A stretch of 64,000 bases of DNA, taken from positions 180,241-244,240 of the forward strand of contig NZ_BAWW01000002.1 in assembly GCF_000875975.1 (NCBI RefSeq), given 5' to 3'. Shown here piece after piece: positions 1 through 11,789 of this stretch; position 1 is the stretch's first letter; every line of letters starts with the position of its first letter. A program made the translations under genes and the position numbers. This stretch comes from Parachlamydia acanthamoebae (GTDB lineage: Bacteria; Chlamydiota; Chlamydiia; Chlamydiales; Parachlamydiaceae). The notes beneath the pieces were generated by a model that saw nothing but the letters and a program-made list of their open reading frames with translations, had not been told where the DNA came from and did no database searches.

Positions 1-2
1 CA

Positions 3-488
3 AAGGTTATTTTTAAAGCTTCCATTAATGATTATCCGCCCGAAAATAATGCTTATTCGTATACGGCAAACGCAGATTTTCAATATCTTCCATTTCCAAG
101 TGAACCTGTTGGTCTTTCTACGACTTCAAATACGGTTCGTACCAATTTTTCTTTGCCACCTCCACCGCCGCCACCTCCTCCATTTACTCCTGTTGTTCCT
201 GAAACTCCCCCACCAAATTCAGCTACCGGAGTGATAAAAAAATGCGAATCAATTAATCGAAAGGATTATTGCTGCAAAGTCCAATGGGAAGCGGCAAATT
301 CTCAAAATGTCTTATTTTATCGCATTTATCATAAAAGTAAAATCGTGGCTAAAGTGGACGTGCATTCACCTTTAATTTACCGAACTTGCTTAAGATCAAA
401 AAAATCCATACAAGCATTTGAAATAACTGCTGTCTATCCGAATAACGCAGAAAGCCTTCGTGTAAAGGTGAGGATGGGTAATGAATAA
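3..488 (+). CDS. Pro-rich protein with FN3-like C-terminus (5' partial)
   Basis: The reading frame is already open at the left edge, so the gene begins outside the window; only the last 161 codons are seen. It carries a run of nine prolines encoded at about 153-182, followed by roughly 90 residues with a fibronectin type III-like pattern (a W in an early strand, a YRIYHK strand, and a late EITAVY strand near the end). This suggests a surface or secreted protein with a Pro-rich hinge before a beta-sandwich, but I do not recognise a named family. Its stop codon overlaps the start of the next gene by 8 bp, so the two are probably cotranscribed and translationally coupled. Confidence 0.7.
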   Translation, partial: KVIFKASINDYPPENNAYSYTANADFQYLPFPSEPVGLSTTSNTVRTNFSLPPPPPPPPPFTPVVPETPPPNSATGVIKKCESINRKDYCCKVQWEAANSQNVLFYRIYHKSKIVAKVDVHSPLIYRTCLRSKKSIQAFEITAVYPNNAESLRVKVRMGNE

Positions 489-1047
489 AAAAACTTTTAG
501 GAAACAACTCGTTTTTTTGATTTACTTGTTGATGCCTTTTTTGGCACATGCCGAGATGGCAATTGAATACCGGACAGCGGCATTCTTTCCTTCAAACCAC
601 CTGTTTCGACATATATATGGGGACCTGGGTCCCAATTATCAGCTTGAAGCTTCCAAGTGCGTTTGTTCAAATGTGGCATTGTGGGCCAATACCGATTTGT
701 TTATTAAGCACGGAAGGATAAGAGAATGTGGACCATCAAAAGTTAAGCTTGTTAACTTAAGCTTTGGACCAAAACTCATTTATCCACTTTCTTCCCGTGT
801 CAACTTATATGTTGGGTTAGGAGCTAGTATTGCGAGAATATGCATTAAAAATAAAGTTCACTGCGAATCGAATAGCGCATATAAAATGGCTGCTGGAGGC
901 GTTTTTAAAAGTGGAATGAATTTCTATTTGTGTCAGAATCTATTTTTAGATGTTTTTATAGACTATCTATATCAGCCCATCCACTTCCATAGGACTATAG
1001 ATATAGGAGGGATCAAAGTTGGAGCTGGAATAGGCACCAGATTTTAA
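481..1047 (+). CDS. Small outer-membrane beta-barrel protein
   Basis: A 188-residue protein with a clear signal peptide (basic start MNKKTFRK, hydrophobic core, cleavage expected after LAHA near residue 24). The mature part shows alternating hydrophobic strands and ends in Phe, the usual C-terminal signature of Gram-negative outer-membrane barrels recognised by the BAM machinery. Length fits an eight-stranded OmpA/OmpX/OmpW-like barrel. Several Cys residues (about 59, 61, 80 and later) could form disulfides, a feature of chlamydial envelopes. It overlaps the upstream Pro-rich gene by 8 bp. Exact family not recognised. Confidence 0.7.
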   Translation: MNKKTFRKQLVFLIYLLMPFLAHAEMAIEYRTAAFFPSNHLFRHIYGDLGPNYQLEASKCVCSNVALWANTDLFIKHGRIRECGPSKVKLVNLSFGPKLIYPLSSRVNLYVGLGASIARICIKNKVHCESNSAYKMAAGGVFKSGMNFYLCQNLFLDVFIDYLYQPIHFHRTIDIGGIKVGAGIGTRF

Positions 1048-1056
1048 AGCGACCAT

Positions 1057-1860
1057 CTATTTTGTTAGAGTCTTTTGCCTTTCCGCAATAGCTTGTAAAA
1101 GTTCTGAAAAGGGCTCCCGTCCAGTTTTATTTTGAATGGATTGCAAACTGATTTCAATCTCATTTAAAGCATTGAGAAATTGAATACTTAAATGATTAAG
1201 CGTAGGTGGACGTTCGAAGTTTAGCGGTTTAATCGCAATCTGGTTGAGAATATCCTTTGCTGCGGCATAATTTTTTTGTGCTAAGTATACTTTCGCAAGG
1301 CGAATTTTTACTCGAGTTGCAGCTATCATTTTTTCTGCCTTTACAAAGCTTGAGATAGCTAACGAGTAATAATGAATAGCTTTTGAAAAGTCTGGATTAG
1401 GTTGTTCCACATATAGTCTACCAAGATTAGACAATATTTTTGCCTTGAGCCCTTGATTAGCTATATCGTTTTCAGTAAAGATATGGAGTGCATTTTCTGC
1501 GATTTCGATCGCCTTGCTGTATAAGAATAGTTGGTGGTCATTGTCTAGGCTTTTTTCTGCTAAAGAGCGATAAATCACCGCTTGTAAGAAAAAAGCCCTA
1601 ATCTTAAAAGCAGGGTTTTCGAAATGGGAAGATAAATCGAGAGAAAGTTCGGAATAATCAATTGCATCTGCATATTTTTTTTGAGAAAAAAAAGCCGTCG
1701 TTAATTGAACAGAAAGAATAGCAGATTCATAAAGATGTCTGTTCTTTAGGGCGTTTTCTAATTTTGGCAGTCCTTCGTTGACAATTTCATCCCATTGGTC
1801 CCTTTTTGCAAGCTCTGTAAAGCGATTGGAAGTTGGAAGCATGGGAAAGCTACTTTGCAT
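1057..1860 (-). CDS. TPR-repeat protein
   Basis: A 267-residue all-helical protein made of degenerate tetratricopeptide repeats, for example around residues 50-90 (KKYADAIDYSELSLDLSS), 150-175 (FSKAIHYYSLAISSFVKAEK) and 190-215 (KNYAAAKDILNQIAI). There is no signal peptide or membrane segment, so it is probably a cytosolic scaffold or a chaperone-like adaptor; no partner can be named. The start ATG has a good Shine-Dalgarno (AAAGGA six bases upstream), which lies inside a perfect 14-bp stem just upstream. The gene is convergent with the barrel gene to its left. Confidence 0.75.
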   Translation of the reverse strand: MQSSFPMLPTSNRFTELAKRDQWDEIVNEGLPKLENALKNRHLYESAILSVQLTTAFFSQKKYADAIDYSELSLDLSSHFENPAFKIRAFFLQAVIYRSLAEKSLDNDHQLFLYSKAIEIAENALHIFTENDIANQGLKAKILSNLGRLYVEQPNPDFSKAIHYYSLAISSFVKAEKMIAATRVKIRLAKVYLAQKNYAAAKDILNQIAIKPLNFERPPTLNHLSIQFLNALNEIEISLQSIQNKTGREPFSELLQAIAERQKTLTK

Positions 1861-1866
1861 CAGAAT

Positions 1867-1900
1867 TCCTTTGGTTACATCAATTCATGTAACCAAAGGA
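1867..1900 (-). promoter_or_regulatory. Hairpin that contains the Shine-Dalgarno of the TPR gene
   Basis: Perfect 14-bp inverted repeat (1867-1880 and 1887-1900, 6-base loop) immediately upstream of the minus-strand ATG at 1860. On the mRNA the right-hand arm holds AAAGGA, the only good ribosome binding site. The folded RNA would hide it. No T-run follows, which argues against a simple terminator. Confidence 0.5.
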
Positions 1901-2154
1901 GAAGATTATCAGCAACAAAAGAATTGCTAATGAGTCGAGGAACCATTTTAATATACGCTTTAGCTTAATTATTTTTTCGAAACCTCTGCCCTTGCTGTAT
2001 CTCATAGAAGAAGTATATTCGGCAAAGCTAAAAGATTTGGGGGATTGCATAAATGTATTCTTTTGGTTTAGAGATTAAAATAACTAGCTTTTTTTTATTT
2101 TATCACTAAGATTTTTAATCTAATTAACTTGTCAATAAGCTTGGGATTTTAAAT
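1901..2154. other. Non-coding stretch
   Basis: AT-rich intergenic DNA between divergent genes (TPR gene leftwards, iron-permease-like gene rightwards). I see no convincing gene or RNA structure here; promoters of both neighbours should lie inside it but no strong -35/-10 pair stands out. Confidence 0.4.
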
Positions 2155-2532
2155 GTGTTCAAAACAATGAGAGTTAAAATGCGAAACAATATTTATTCAC
2201 ATCTGTCAATATTTTTAGCCTGGTCGTGTAAAATGGCTGGAAAACCTCTTACGTTCGTCGTGGCATTAACTTTTGTTCTTGTTTGGGTTATTGTAGGATT
2301 GATTTGGGGATTCAGTAATACTTGGCTTTTAGTCATTGATACAATTGCTACTATTAATGCCTCATTAATGGTATTCATTATTCAAAATACTCAAAACCGA
2401 GAAAGCAAGGCTTTACATCTTAAAATTGATGGACTTATAAAATCTATTAAAGAAGCAGAAAATGAGCTGATAGCAGTTGAGAAATTAGGTGAAGAAGAGC
2501 TAGACCAAATTCGAAAAAAAATATTTATTTAG
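2155..2532 (+). CDS. Low-affinity iron permease-like small membrane protein
   Basis: A 125-residue protein with two hydrophobic segments (about residues 35-55 and 60-80) and a short amphipathic C-terminal coiled region. The pattern of the central part (SLMVFIIQNTQNRES followed by LHLKIDGLI) is that of the low-affinity iron permease family (Fet4-like, PF04120), whose bacterial members are short two-helix proteins of unproven transport activity. The start is uncertain: GTG at 2155 gives the longest form, while ATG at 2179 has a better upstream GAGAG. The gene stands alone, and a weak hairpin followed by six T's sits at about 2548-2570. Confidence 0.65.
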   Translation: MFKTMRVKMRNNIYSHLSIFLAWSCKMAGKPLTFVVALTFVLVWVIVGLIWGFSNTWLLVIDTIATINASLMVFIIQNTQNRESKALHLKIDGLIKSIKEAENELIAVEKLGEEELDQIRKKIFI

Positions 2533-2707
2533 GAAGCATGATTGGACACATTTTAGTGTGATTTTTTAAGGAATTTCATCCGATTTATTTATGATGAAAA
2601 TCTTACCAACACTTTTTTGTATCCGAGATTGGGGATAAAAAGAGTTTTTGTCTTTATCATATTTTGGATTGAAAGGCTTTTGAAATTATAGATAAATTTT
2701 AAATTAC

Positions 2708-2980
2708 CTATCCTTTATCCTTCCAGTAGTACCCTTGCTGTTGCAAACCATGAACGAAATAAACTTCTTCAAAGGCTTTTGCAAATAAGGCTTTATCATT
2801 GTCTGTGATGAAAATCTGCCATTCTTTCATCTGATGCTTAGTTTTAAACTCGGGTGTTACAGTAATTCCTGATTCGGTAATCAGTTTTAGAAGAAAATTA
2901 TTTTTAACGATAATTTCTTTTCCTGGTATTAATTCTGCAACCGGCTCAGTTTTAGAAGGACTCATTAAAAGCTTAGTCAT
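2708..2980 (-). CDS. Small hypothetical protein downstream of kinase-fold gene
   Basis: A 90-residue soluble protein with a strong Shine-Dalgarno (AAGGAG) before its ATG. It lies 31 bp downstream of the 534-residue kinase-fold gene on the same strand and is probably in the same transcript. The sequence mixes beta-like segments with a C-terminal helix (ALFAKAFEEVYFVHGLQQ). I do not recognise a family. Its size and position would fit a dedicated partner or chaperone of the larger protein, but that is inference from context only. Confidence 0.65.
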   Translation of the reverse strand: MTKLLMSPSKTEPVAELIPGKEIIVKNNFLLKLITESGITVTPEFKTKHQMKEWQIFITDNDKALFAKAFEEVYFVHGLQQQGYYWKDKG

Positions 2981-3011
2981 ACATACTCCTTACATTAAGC
3001 AGACCTCAGAA

Positions 3012-4616
3012 TTAATAATCTTCATCGTGTCCCCTTTCCCATGATTCCATTAGATCTCTAATGATTGTTCTAGCACTTCTTGTATCCATATCTTCACGAA
3101 TTTTTCTTCCCGCCACCATCATCCAGTTAATAGCAGATTCAGGCATTTCTTTCTTTTTCATTTCCATTGCGTATTCTTGCAAAGCTTCTTCTGAAACAAG
3201 TGGTTTTAAATTTTGGTTGAATTGCTCGTCTTGAGATATCAAAGCAATATAGTCTAGTTTTAAGGCGTTGCCATATTTAGGCATACAACTATCGTGGTCA
3301 ATTCCATAGGGTGCATATACATTGCTTCCAGATTCTTTTTTGAACAGAATATTTGCTGAATGACGATCTTCATTAGAAAAGAGCAGATCAAAGATGACTA
3401 AGCGGTGCAATCCATCTCGTGAGACAGGGGCATTATCGAGTCTGTCCATATTGATCGCTCCATCTATAAACATTTGAGCAGATCCAGTCCAACCGTTCAT
3501 TTCCACATAGACTGTTTTGGGAATAGGAAATCGGCCATCGATATTCACCAAGGATGCTGCATGTTCTCTTTCTACAAGCCTGGAGGGATTGCATGTTGCT
3601 TCATCTTCAAAAGAAGAAATTTCGGGTTTGAAAATCCATTGTTCTTTACTGTTTGAATCACGCAAAATATACGCATGATTGATATTTTTAGCTTCTAGCG
3701 AACCAAGGGCTTGTAGATATTGTCTTGTCCCGATAACAGGAAACGCATCAATTTTTGCATGGATTTCATGGATTTCATTTAAAAAATTTTGAAAGTCTTC
3801 AAGATCTGATTGATCTTTCGCATTAAGCCCTCCTTCTAATTTGGATTTCTCCTGAAGTCTAGTCACCTCCCTCTTTATTGCGTCAATACTTTTGGAGTCG
3901 ATAGTGAAGATCTTTTGTACACTCTCTGATGTGATATATTTTGCGGATTCATCTGCTATGCTTGCGCACGCTTTGCCATCCATTGCGATAAGACAATTCC
4001 TTAGACTTTGGAAAACATATGCAGGATGTGGCTGAATCAAATTAATATTTTCTAAGCCTTTACCGCTTAAATCTTCTAATGGGGGGGTAAAAAGCAGTTG
4101 ATGAATATTTTCAATGGCTGCTGTGGAGATAGGATTCGGTGAATTTAGGAGTTCACTCGCACTTTTAAATACAAAATGGATGAGGTCTTCACGTGTTTTA
4201 ATTATTCCCTCTTTAATTTCTTTTTCCGCATTTTGGCTAATTGTTTCGTCAAATGCTTGGCGAATGTTAGCGATAAGAGGAGCCGTAAAGTGATGATCAT
4301 CTAATCGTGCCGCCTCCTGTAAATCAGGTGAAGCCTCTATTTTGATTACTTTTTTTACTGGTGATGACGACTCTTCTTCTTTTTCTTTTTGATCGAATTG
4401 ATCAATTTCACGCTTCCGTTTTTCTTGATCTAAAAAAGCTGATTTCTGCTTCTCAAGACTATTTGAGTCAGGAGAAGCGCTTTGAGAAGGGGAATATCTT
4501 GTATCTTCGCTTTTCTGTTTCTCGACTTGGCTTTTATCTGTTGTTTTTTCTACAGAAGAAAGCTGCTGGCCATAGGGAATATAGCCGCCAGAATGTAAGC
4601 CTTGTTGTTGTTCCAT
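3012..4616 (-). CDS. PI3/4-kinase-fold protein, candidate host-directed effector
   Basis: A 534-residue protein. Residues 1-90 are polar, low-complexity and rich in Gln, Ser, Lys and Glu, like the disordered N-termini of secreted effectors. Residues about 300-450 look like a phosphatidylinositol 3/4-kinase or related atypical kinase fold: an ILRD...WIFKPE strand pair that may hold the ATP-binding Lys, a catalytic loop FSNEDRHSANILF near 415 (D-R-x-x-x-N), and GIDHDSCMP near 440 carrying the metal-binding Asp. Substrate (lipid or protein) cannot be told; HipA-like kinases are a more distant alternative. There is no signal peptide or membrane segment. It is followed by a 90-residue gene in the same direction. 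Confidence 0.6.
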   Translation of the reverse strand: MEQQQGLHSGGYIPYGQQLSSVEKTTDKSQVEKQKSEDTRYSPSQSASPDSNSLEKQKSAFLDQEKRKREIDQFDQKEKEEESSSPVKKVIKIEASPDLQEAARLDDHHFTAPLIANIRQAFDETISQNAEKEIKEGIIKTREDLIHFVFKSASELLNSPNPISTAAIENIHQLLFTPPLEDLSGKGLENINLIQPHPAYVFQSLRNCLIAMDGKACASIADESAKYITSESVQKIFTIDSKSIDAIKREVTRLQEKSKLEGGLNAKDQSDLEDFQNFLNEIHEIHAKIDAFPVIGTRQYLQALGSLEAKNINHAYILRDSNSKEQWIFKPEISSFEDEATCNPSRLVEREHAASLVNIDGRFPIPKTVYVEMNGWTGSAQMFIDGAINMDRLDNAPVSRDGLHRLVIFDLLFSNEDRHSANILFKKESGSNVYAPYGIDHDSCMPKYGNALKLDYIALISQDEQFNQNLKPLVSEEALQEYAMEMKKKEMPESAINWMMVAGRKIREDMDTRSARTIIRDLMESWERGHDEDY

Positions 4617-4798
4617 GGTTTACCTATTCTTTTTGAAGTAAAAATACAAACTGAAAAGAATAAATAATAACTTTATAATAACATGGATTTAATTTTTATA
4701 ATCAAATTAAAAATTAAAAACGTTGTTTTATATGGAGAACTTGTAGAGTTTGGATGCTAATGGATGGTTTTGAATAAATTTGATAAAAGTAGATCTAC

Positions 4799-5902
4799 TT
4801 AATAAAAATGCAGTTTTAGAAATAAATTTTCCAGCGTTATGCCTATAGAGGAAGATCGTTCTAGTGCTTTTCTAGCATCGCTAATGGCTTTTTGTACGAG
4901 TTCAATAGATAGTCGATTTCCTTGCTGAATCGATTGCTCGAGTTGATTGTAAGCATCCTTATGAAACAGAAAAGTAGGATCACCTTTGACGCGAATCAGT
5001 TCTAAATCTCGATACCAGCTCAGGATAAAATCCAAAAGATGGGTGGTTTCTCGATTTGTTTGCACCGATACAAAACCCTCAATTTCCTTCTCAAGAGATT
5101 CTTTTTGAACGGCTGTTAAGTTTTCTAGATGACTAGATAATTCCTGGCGCATCTCCTCTTCCACTTGCTTTTTGGATTGCTCCAATTGGTCGGTTAGTTG
5201 ACGGACGGTTTCCAAAAGAGCTCCGTAGGAAGAAAATCGACCCGCAGCTAAAAGAGGAAGAAGAATATCTTGGTAATAGGTTTTTTTTTGTGAGCAAAGG
5301 CGCGCTGCCTGGACAAAGGATCCTTTTGAAGAGGCTGCAATCGTTTGAGCTTCCTGTTCTGTTTTTTGGAAGTTCTCTTGAACAAATTTAACCAGGTACT
5401 TTTTTTCAACTTCTTGAAAATAAATTGTCTGAAAACGAGATCGAATAGTGGGCAGTAGGTTTTCTGGTAGCGAAGTGAGAAGAATAATCACGCAATCCAG
5501 AGCAGGTTCTTCAAAAGTTTTTAAAAGGGCATTGGCACTATAGGGGAGCATTCGCTCCGCTTCATGAATAATAAAGACTTTTCGTTTGGCTTGATAGGGA
5601 ACAAGGTAGATTTCCTCAGTGAGTTGTCGCATCGCATCAATGCTATGCATGCCCAGTTTACCTTCAGGTCGATAGATATGTAAATCCGGATGCGTTTCGG
5701 CTTTAACTTGTTTACGTTGATCTGCGGAACCATTTGTTAGGAGAATTTCGGCAAAGGCCTTGGCGAAAAGACTCTTCCCTATTCCCTCGGGTCCTGCAAA
5801 AAGGAGGGATTGTCCAATCGCATTTTTTTCGATCATCTTAATCAAATAGTGCTTGATGGGATCATTTCCACAAATGTGAGAGAAATAGGTTTCCAGTATC
5901 AT
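4799..5902 (-). CDS. holB: DNA polymerase III delta' subunit
   Basis: A 367-residue AAA+ clamp-loader subunit. A Walker A motif GPEGIGKS lies near residues 37-44, followed by a DnaX/HolB-like core (VFIIHEAERMLPYSANALLKTFEEP) and the sensor region with SRFQ. Helical C-terminal domain as in delta'. The usual Zn-binding CxxC cluster of DnaX is absent, which favours delta' over tau/gamma. Its start overlaps the tmk stop by 4 bp (ATGA), so both are translated from one message. The position after gyrA-tmk matches what I recall of chlamydial gene order. It acts in loading the beta sliding clamp at the replication fork. Confidence 0.9.
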   Translation of the reverse strand: MILETYFSHICGNDPIKHYLIKMIEKNAIGQSLLFAGPEGIGKSLFAKAFAEILLTNGSADQRKQVKAETHPDLHIYRPEGKLGMHSIDAMRQLTEEIYLVPYQAKRKVFIIHEAERMLPYSANALLKTFEEPALDCVIILLTSLPENLLPTIRSRFQTIYFQEVEKKYLVKFVQENFQKTEQEAQTIAASSKGSFVQAARLCSQKKTYYQDILLPLLAAGRFSSYGALLETVRQLTDQLEQSKKQVEEEMRQELSSHLENLTAVQKESLEKEIEGFVSVQTNRETTHLLDFILSWYRDLELIRVKGDPTFLFHKDAYNQLEQSIQQGNRLSIELVQKAISDARKALERSSSIGITLENLFLKLHFY

Positions 5903-6579
5903 AAGCTAAGTAAACGATCAATAGTCGCACGGGCATCGCGCAAAACAAGCTCGGGGGACATGCTTGCATCAATGACATGATAGCGACTGGGGTTTTGATG
6001 AATCAGTTTAAAAAATCCTTGGCGAACGTGCTCATGAAATTCTAACTTTTCGGATTCAATTCGATCGATGGAACCCATGGGAGCATCTTCTTTGGCTGCG
6101 TGTCTAGTTCTTGTTAGACCAACGTGTGGATCGATATCTAGGTAAATCGTTAAATCAGGAACTACGTTGCCACACACAAATTTGCATAAATTTTGAACAG
6201 CTTCTAGTCCAAGACCGCGAGCGACACCTTGATAAGCAATTGTGGAATCATTAAATCTGTCACACAAAACAATTTTTCCTTTAGTAAGCGAGGGGAGGAT
6301 AAGTTCCTCAATGTGCTGGGCACGAGCAGCCAAGAAGAGTAGAAGCTCTGCTTTGATGCTAATGGAAGTTTTAGTATTTTGCTGAAGGAGCCATTGCCTG
6401 ATGGTGTTTCCCAAGGAGGAGCCGCCAGGTTCACGTGTTGATACAACATCATAGCCAAGTTGTTTAAGATCGGCCTCGACTTGTTGAATAAGCGTTGTTT
6501 TGCCAGCCCCTTCACCCCCTTCAAAGGTGATGAAACAAGGGCACTTTTTCAGTGTAGTCATATGCATTTTTTGTGGCAA
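5899..6579 (-). CDS. tmk: Thymidylate kinase
   Basis: A 226-residue dTMP kinase that makes dTDP for DNA synthesis. The P-loop FEGGEGAGKTT is near residues 19-29, the DRFNDST motif (usual DRY/F-x-x-S/T) near 107, and the arginine-containing dTMP-site TREPGGSSLG near 54. The length is slightly above the usual 205-215 because of an N-terminal extension; a start at Met5 or Met7 is also possible. It lies downstream of gyrA and overlaps holB by 4 bp. Confidence 0.92.
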   Translation of the reverse strand: MPQKMHMTTLKKCPCFITFEGGEGAGKTTLIQQVEADLKQLGYDVVSTREPGGSSLGNTIRQWLLQQNTKTSISIKAELLLFLAARAQHIEELILPSLTKGKIVLCDRFNDSTIAYQGVARGLGLEAVQNLCKFVCGNVVPDLTIYLDIDPHVGLTRTRHAAKEDAPMGSIDRIESEKLEFHEHVRQGFFKLIHQNPSRYHVIDASMSPELVLRDARATIDRLLSL

Positions 6580-6585
6580 TTTAGA

Positions 6586-6610
6586 AGGCTGCAGAAATAA
6601 TCTGCAGCCT
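6586..6610 (-). terminator. Hairpin between gyrA and tmk
   Basis: Perfect 10-bp inverted repeat AGGCTGCAGA / TCTGCAGCCT with a 5-base loop, just after the gyrA stop. The following bases in the minus direction (TTCTAAATT) are only mildly T-rich, so it may act as a partial terminator or an mRNA-end stabiliser that tunes tmk-holB. Confidence 0.55.
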
Positions 6611-6619
6611 ATCAGTCAT

Positions 6620-9217
6620 TTATTCTTCATTTTCTTCAAAAGGCGTGTCGAGTTCTTCTTCTTCGATTTCCTCTTCTATGACTTCTTCAAAAGCTGGCTC
6701 TTCGAGATCTGAGCCTTCTTCTTTCGCTAGAGGAGGAGCAGAAGGCTGAGTGTCTACTTTGGCGTTATCCACATCATCGGACACTTCCAACTTTTGGATG
6801 GCGACAAGGTAGTCTCCTTCTTTCAAGTTAGCAAGTTTAACACCTTGTGTGTTACGACCCATGACGCGCAGATCCTTCATGGTGATTCGCACAGTTTGAC
6901 CCTGAGCAGACATCATGACCATGCCATCTTCGTCCGTTACACAAAGAGCACCGACCACATTTCCGTTTCTTTCACTTGTGATGATTGAGCGTACACCTAC
7001 ACCACCTCGGTTTGTTTGGCGGAAATCTTCGACGTTGGAGCGTTTACCAAATCCGTTTTCACAAACAATTAAGATGGTTTCTGTTCCATTGACAGCTTCG
7101 CAGCCGACAACATAGTCGGTGTCATCTTTAAGAGTAACCCCTTTTACGCCGCGCGCCGTACGTCCCATCGGCCGTACTTTGCCTTGATCAAAGCGAACAG
7201 CCATCCCATGGTAGGTAAATAGCATAATTTGTTGGGAATCAGAGACCAAACGAGCTGTGACGACTTCATCGCCTTCCACAATATCGAGTGCCCAAATCCC
7301 TTTTCGTCTTGGATGGCTAAATTCAGAAAGTTCTGTCTTTTTGACAATCCCTTTTTTGGTTGCCATGAGGATATAAGCTTGTTGTTCGAAATTGGAGACA
7401 CGTAGCACCGTTGCAATTTTCTCATCGGGACGAATATCTTCGAGAAGATTGATTAATGGTTTCCCTTTTGATTTTCGGCCTGTTTCAGGGATTTGCCAAA
7501 CTTTGAGCCAATAACAACGACCCAGGTTTGTGAAAATCAGGAGGTAATCATGTGTTGAAGCCACATAAAGACCTTTAATTGCATCTTCTTCCCGTTTTAA
7601 ATGCATACCGGCAATGCCTTGTCCACCACGGCGTTGTTCGCGGAAGGTGTCAACTGGCATCCGTTTGATGTAGTCATCTTCTGAGATCGTGATGATGACA
7701 GACTCGTTGGCAATTAAATCTTCCATGTTCACTTCGCTTTCTGCCGCAATAATCTGTGTTTTACGTCCAGAGCGATGATTCTTTTGAATCTCTAGCAATT
7801 CTTCACGGATGATGTCTCGAACCATTGCTTCGCTAGCTAAAACGGCACGCAAATAATCGATTTTTTGAAGCAGTTCACGATATTCTTCATTGATTTTTTC
7901 ATATTCTAGTCCTGTCAACTGGTAAAGTTTGAGGTCTAGAACCGCGTTGGCTTGTCTTTCTGTTAAGTCAAACCGTTGAATGAGTTCATCGCGTGCTTCT
8001 TCACGGTTATTGCTTGCTCGAATGACACGCACTACCTCATCCATGTGCTGGATGGCTTTGAGGTAACCTTCCAGAATGTGCGCGCGAGCTTCAGCTTTGT
8101 TGAGTTCGAAGCGTGTACGGCGACGAACAACTTCGATGCGGTGATCGACCCAAGCAGCGATAAGTTGCTTGACGTTCATCACTTTTGGCAAGCCTTTATC
8201 TAGGGCAAGCATGTTGCAGCCGAAGGTGATTTGCAGGTCGCTATATTTAAATAACTGGTTAAGAATAACCTCGACAATTTCGCCCCGTTTTAGCTCAATT
8301 AGAATACGCATTCCATCTTTATCGGACTCATCGCGTAAATCGGCAATACCTGTGATGGTTTTAGAGTTGATCAGATCGGCAATCTGTTCAATTAAGCGGG
8401 ATTTGTTGACGTTGTAGGGGATCTCATCTACGATTAAGCGTTGCTTATCCGGATTTTCCTCATTTTCTTCTACACGAATGACCGCGCGCAAAAGCAGGCG
8501 TCCACGTCCTGTGTGGAAAGCTTCTTTGATACCACGATATCCGCAAATGATACCGCCAGTTGGGAAGTCTGGAGCTGGCATGACGCCCATGATTTCATCG
8601 ATCGATACAGCAGGGTTTTGCAAGACGAGCAAAGTTGCTTGAATGAGCTCATTTAAGTTGTGAGGGGGGATATTGGTCGCCATTCCCACTGCAATACCTG
8701 AAGAGCCGTTGCATAGCAAATTGGGAAATTTAGCAGGAAAAACAGTCGGTTCTTTTTTGGTTTCATCGTAGTTAGGAACCATCTCGACTGTATTTTTATC
8801 TAAATCTTCCATGAGTTGTACGGAAGCATGTGTTAAACGGGCTTCTGTATAACGCATCGCAGCAGGTTGGTCACCATCTACTGATCCGAAGTTTCCCTGT
8901 CCGTCGACCAGAGGATAGCGCATAAGCCAGCCTTGAGCCATGCGGACGAGCGTAGGGTAAATGACTTGTTCGCCGTGCGGGTGGTAGTCACCAGATGTAT
9001 CACCTGAGATTTTGGCGCATTTACGATGCTTCCCTCCGGGGCTTAGATTTAGCTGGCGCATTGCATACAGAATTCGCCTTTGAGAGGGTTTTAAGCCATC
9101 GCGTGCATCTGGCAAAGCTCGGGCAATAATCACCGACATGGAATAGCGCAAATAGCTATCTTTCATTTCATCTTCAACATTACGAGGAACGATAATCTCG
9201 TTTTCAGTGTAAGACAT
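6620..9217 (-). CDS. gyrA: DNA gyrase subunit A
   Basis: An 865-residue type IIA topoisomerase subunit. The breakage-reunion domain has the catalytic Tyr at residue 123 (MRYTEARL), and the GyrA box QRRGGQG sits before the C-terminal beta-pinwheel, marking it as gyrase rather than topoisomerase IV. The C-terminus ends in a long acidic tail (many Glu), as in other GyrA proteins. In the quinolone-resistance region ([17 protein letters not shown]), the positions equivalent to E. coli Ser83 and Asp87 are Gln84 and Pro88. It lies 26 bp downstream of gyrB in one operon. It introduces negative supercoils with GyrB using ATP. Confidence 0.97.
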   Translation of the reverse strand: MSYTENEIIVPRNVEDEMKDSYLRYSMSVIIARALPDARDGLKPSQRRILYAMRQLNLSPGGKHRKCAKISGDTSGDYHPHGEQVIYPTLVRMAQGWLMRYPLVDGQGNFGSVDGDQPAAMRYTEARLTHASVQLMEDLDKNTVEMVPNYDETKKEPTVFPAKFPNLLCNGSSGIAVGMATNIPPHNLNELIQATLLVLQNPAVSIDEIMGVMPAPDFPTGGIICGYRGIKEAFHTGRGRLLLRAVIRVEENEENPDKQRLIVDEIPYNVNKSRLIEQIADLINSKTITGIADLRDESDKDGMRILIELKRGEIVEVILNQLFKYSDLQITFGCNMLALDKGLPKVMNVKQLIAAWVDHRIEVVRRRTRFELNKAEARAHILEGYLKAIQHMDEVVRVIRASNNREEARDELIQRFDLTERQANAVLDLKLYQLTGLEYEKINEEYRELLQKIDYLRAVLASEAMVRDIIREELLEIQKNHRSGRKTQIIAAESEVNMEDLIANESVIITISEDDYIKRMPVDTFREQRRGGQGIAGMHLKREEDAIKGLYVASTHDYLLIFTNLGRCYWLKVWQIPETGRKSKGKPLINLLEDIRPDEKIATVLRVSNFEQQAYILMATKKGIVKKTELSEFSHPRRKGIWALDIVEGDEVVTARLVSDSQQIMLFTYHGMAVRFDQGKVRPMGRTARGVKGVTLKDDTDYVVGCEAVNGTETILIVCENGFGKRSNVEDFRQTNRGGVGVRSIITSERNGNVVGALCVTDEDGMVMMSAQGQTVRITMKDLRVMGRNTQGVKLANLKEGDYLVAIQKLEVSDDVDNAKVDTQPSAPPLAKEEGSDLEEPAFEEVIEEEIEEEELDTPFEENEE

Positions 9218-9243
9218 TACTTCTCCTGGAGTATAACCAATGA

Positions 9244-11745
<2,502 letters not shown>

Positions 11746-11789
11746 TCAACAACCTTGATAAATGATTTAGTCTTATGCTTGAGGGGATT

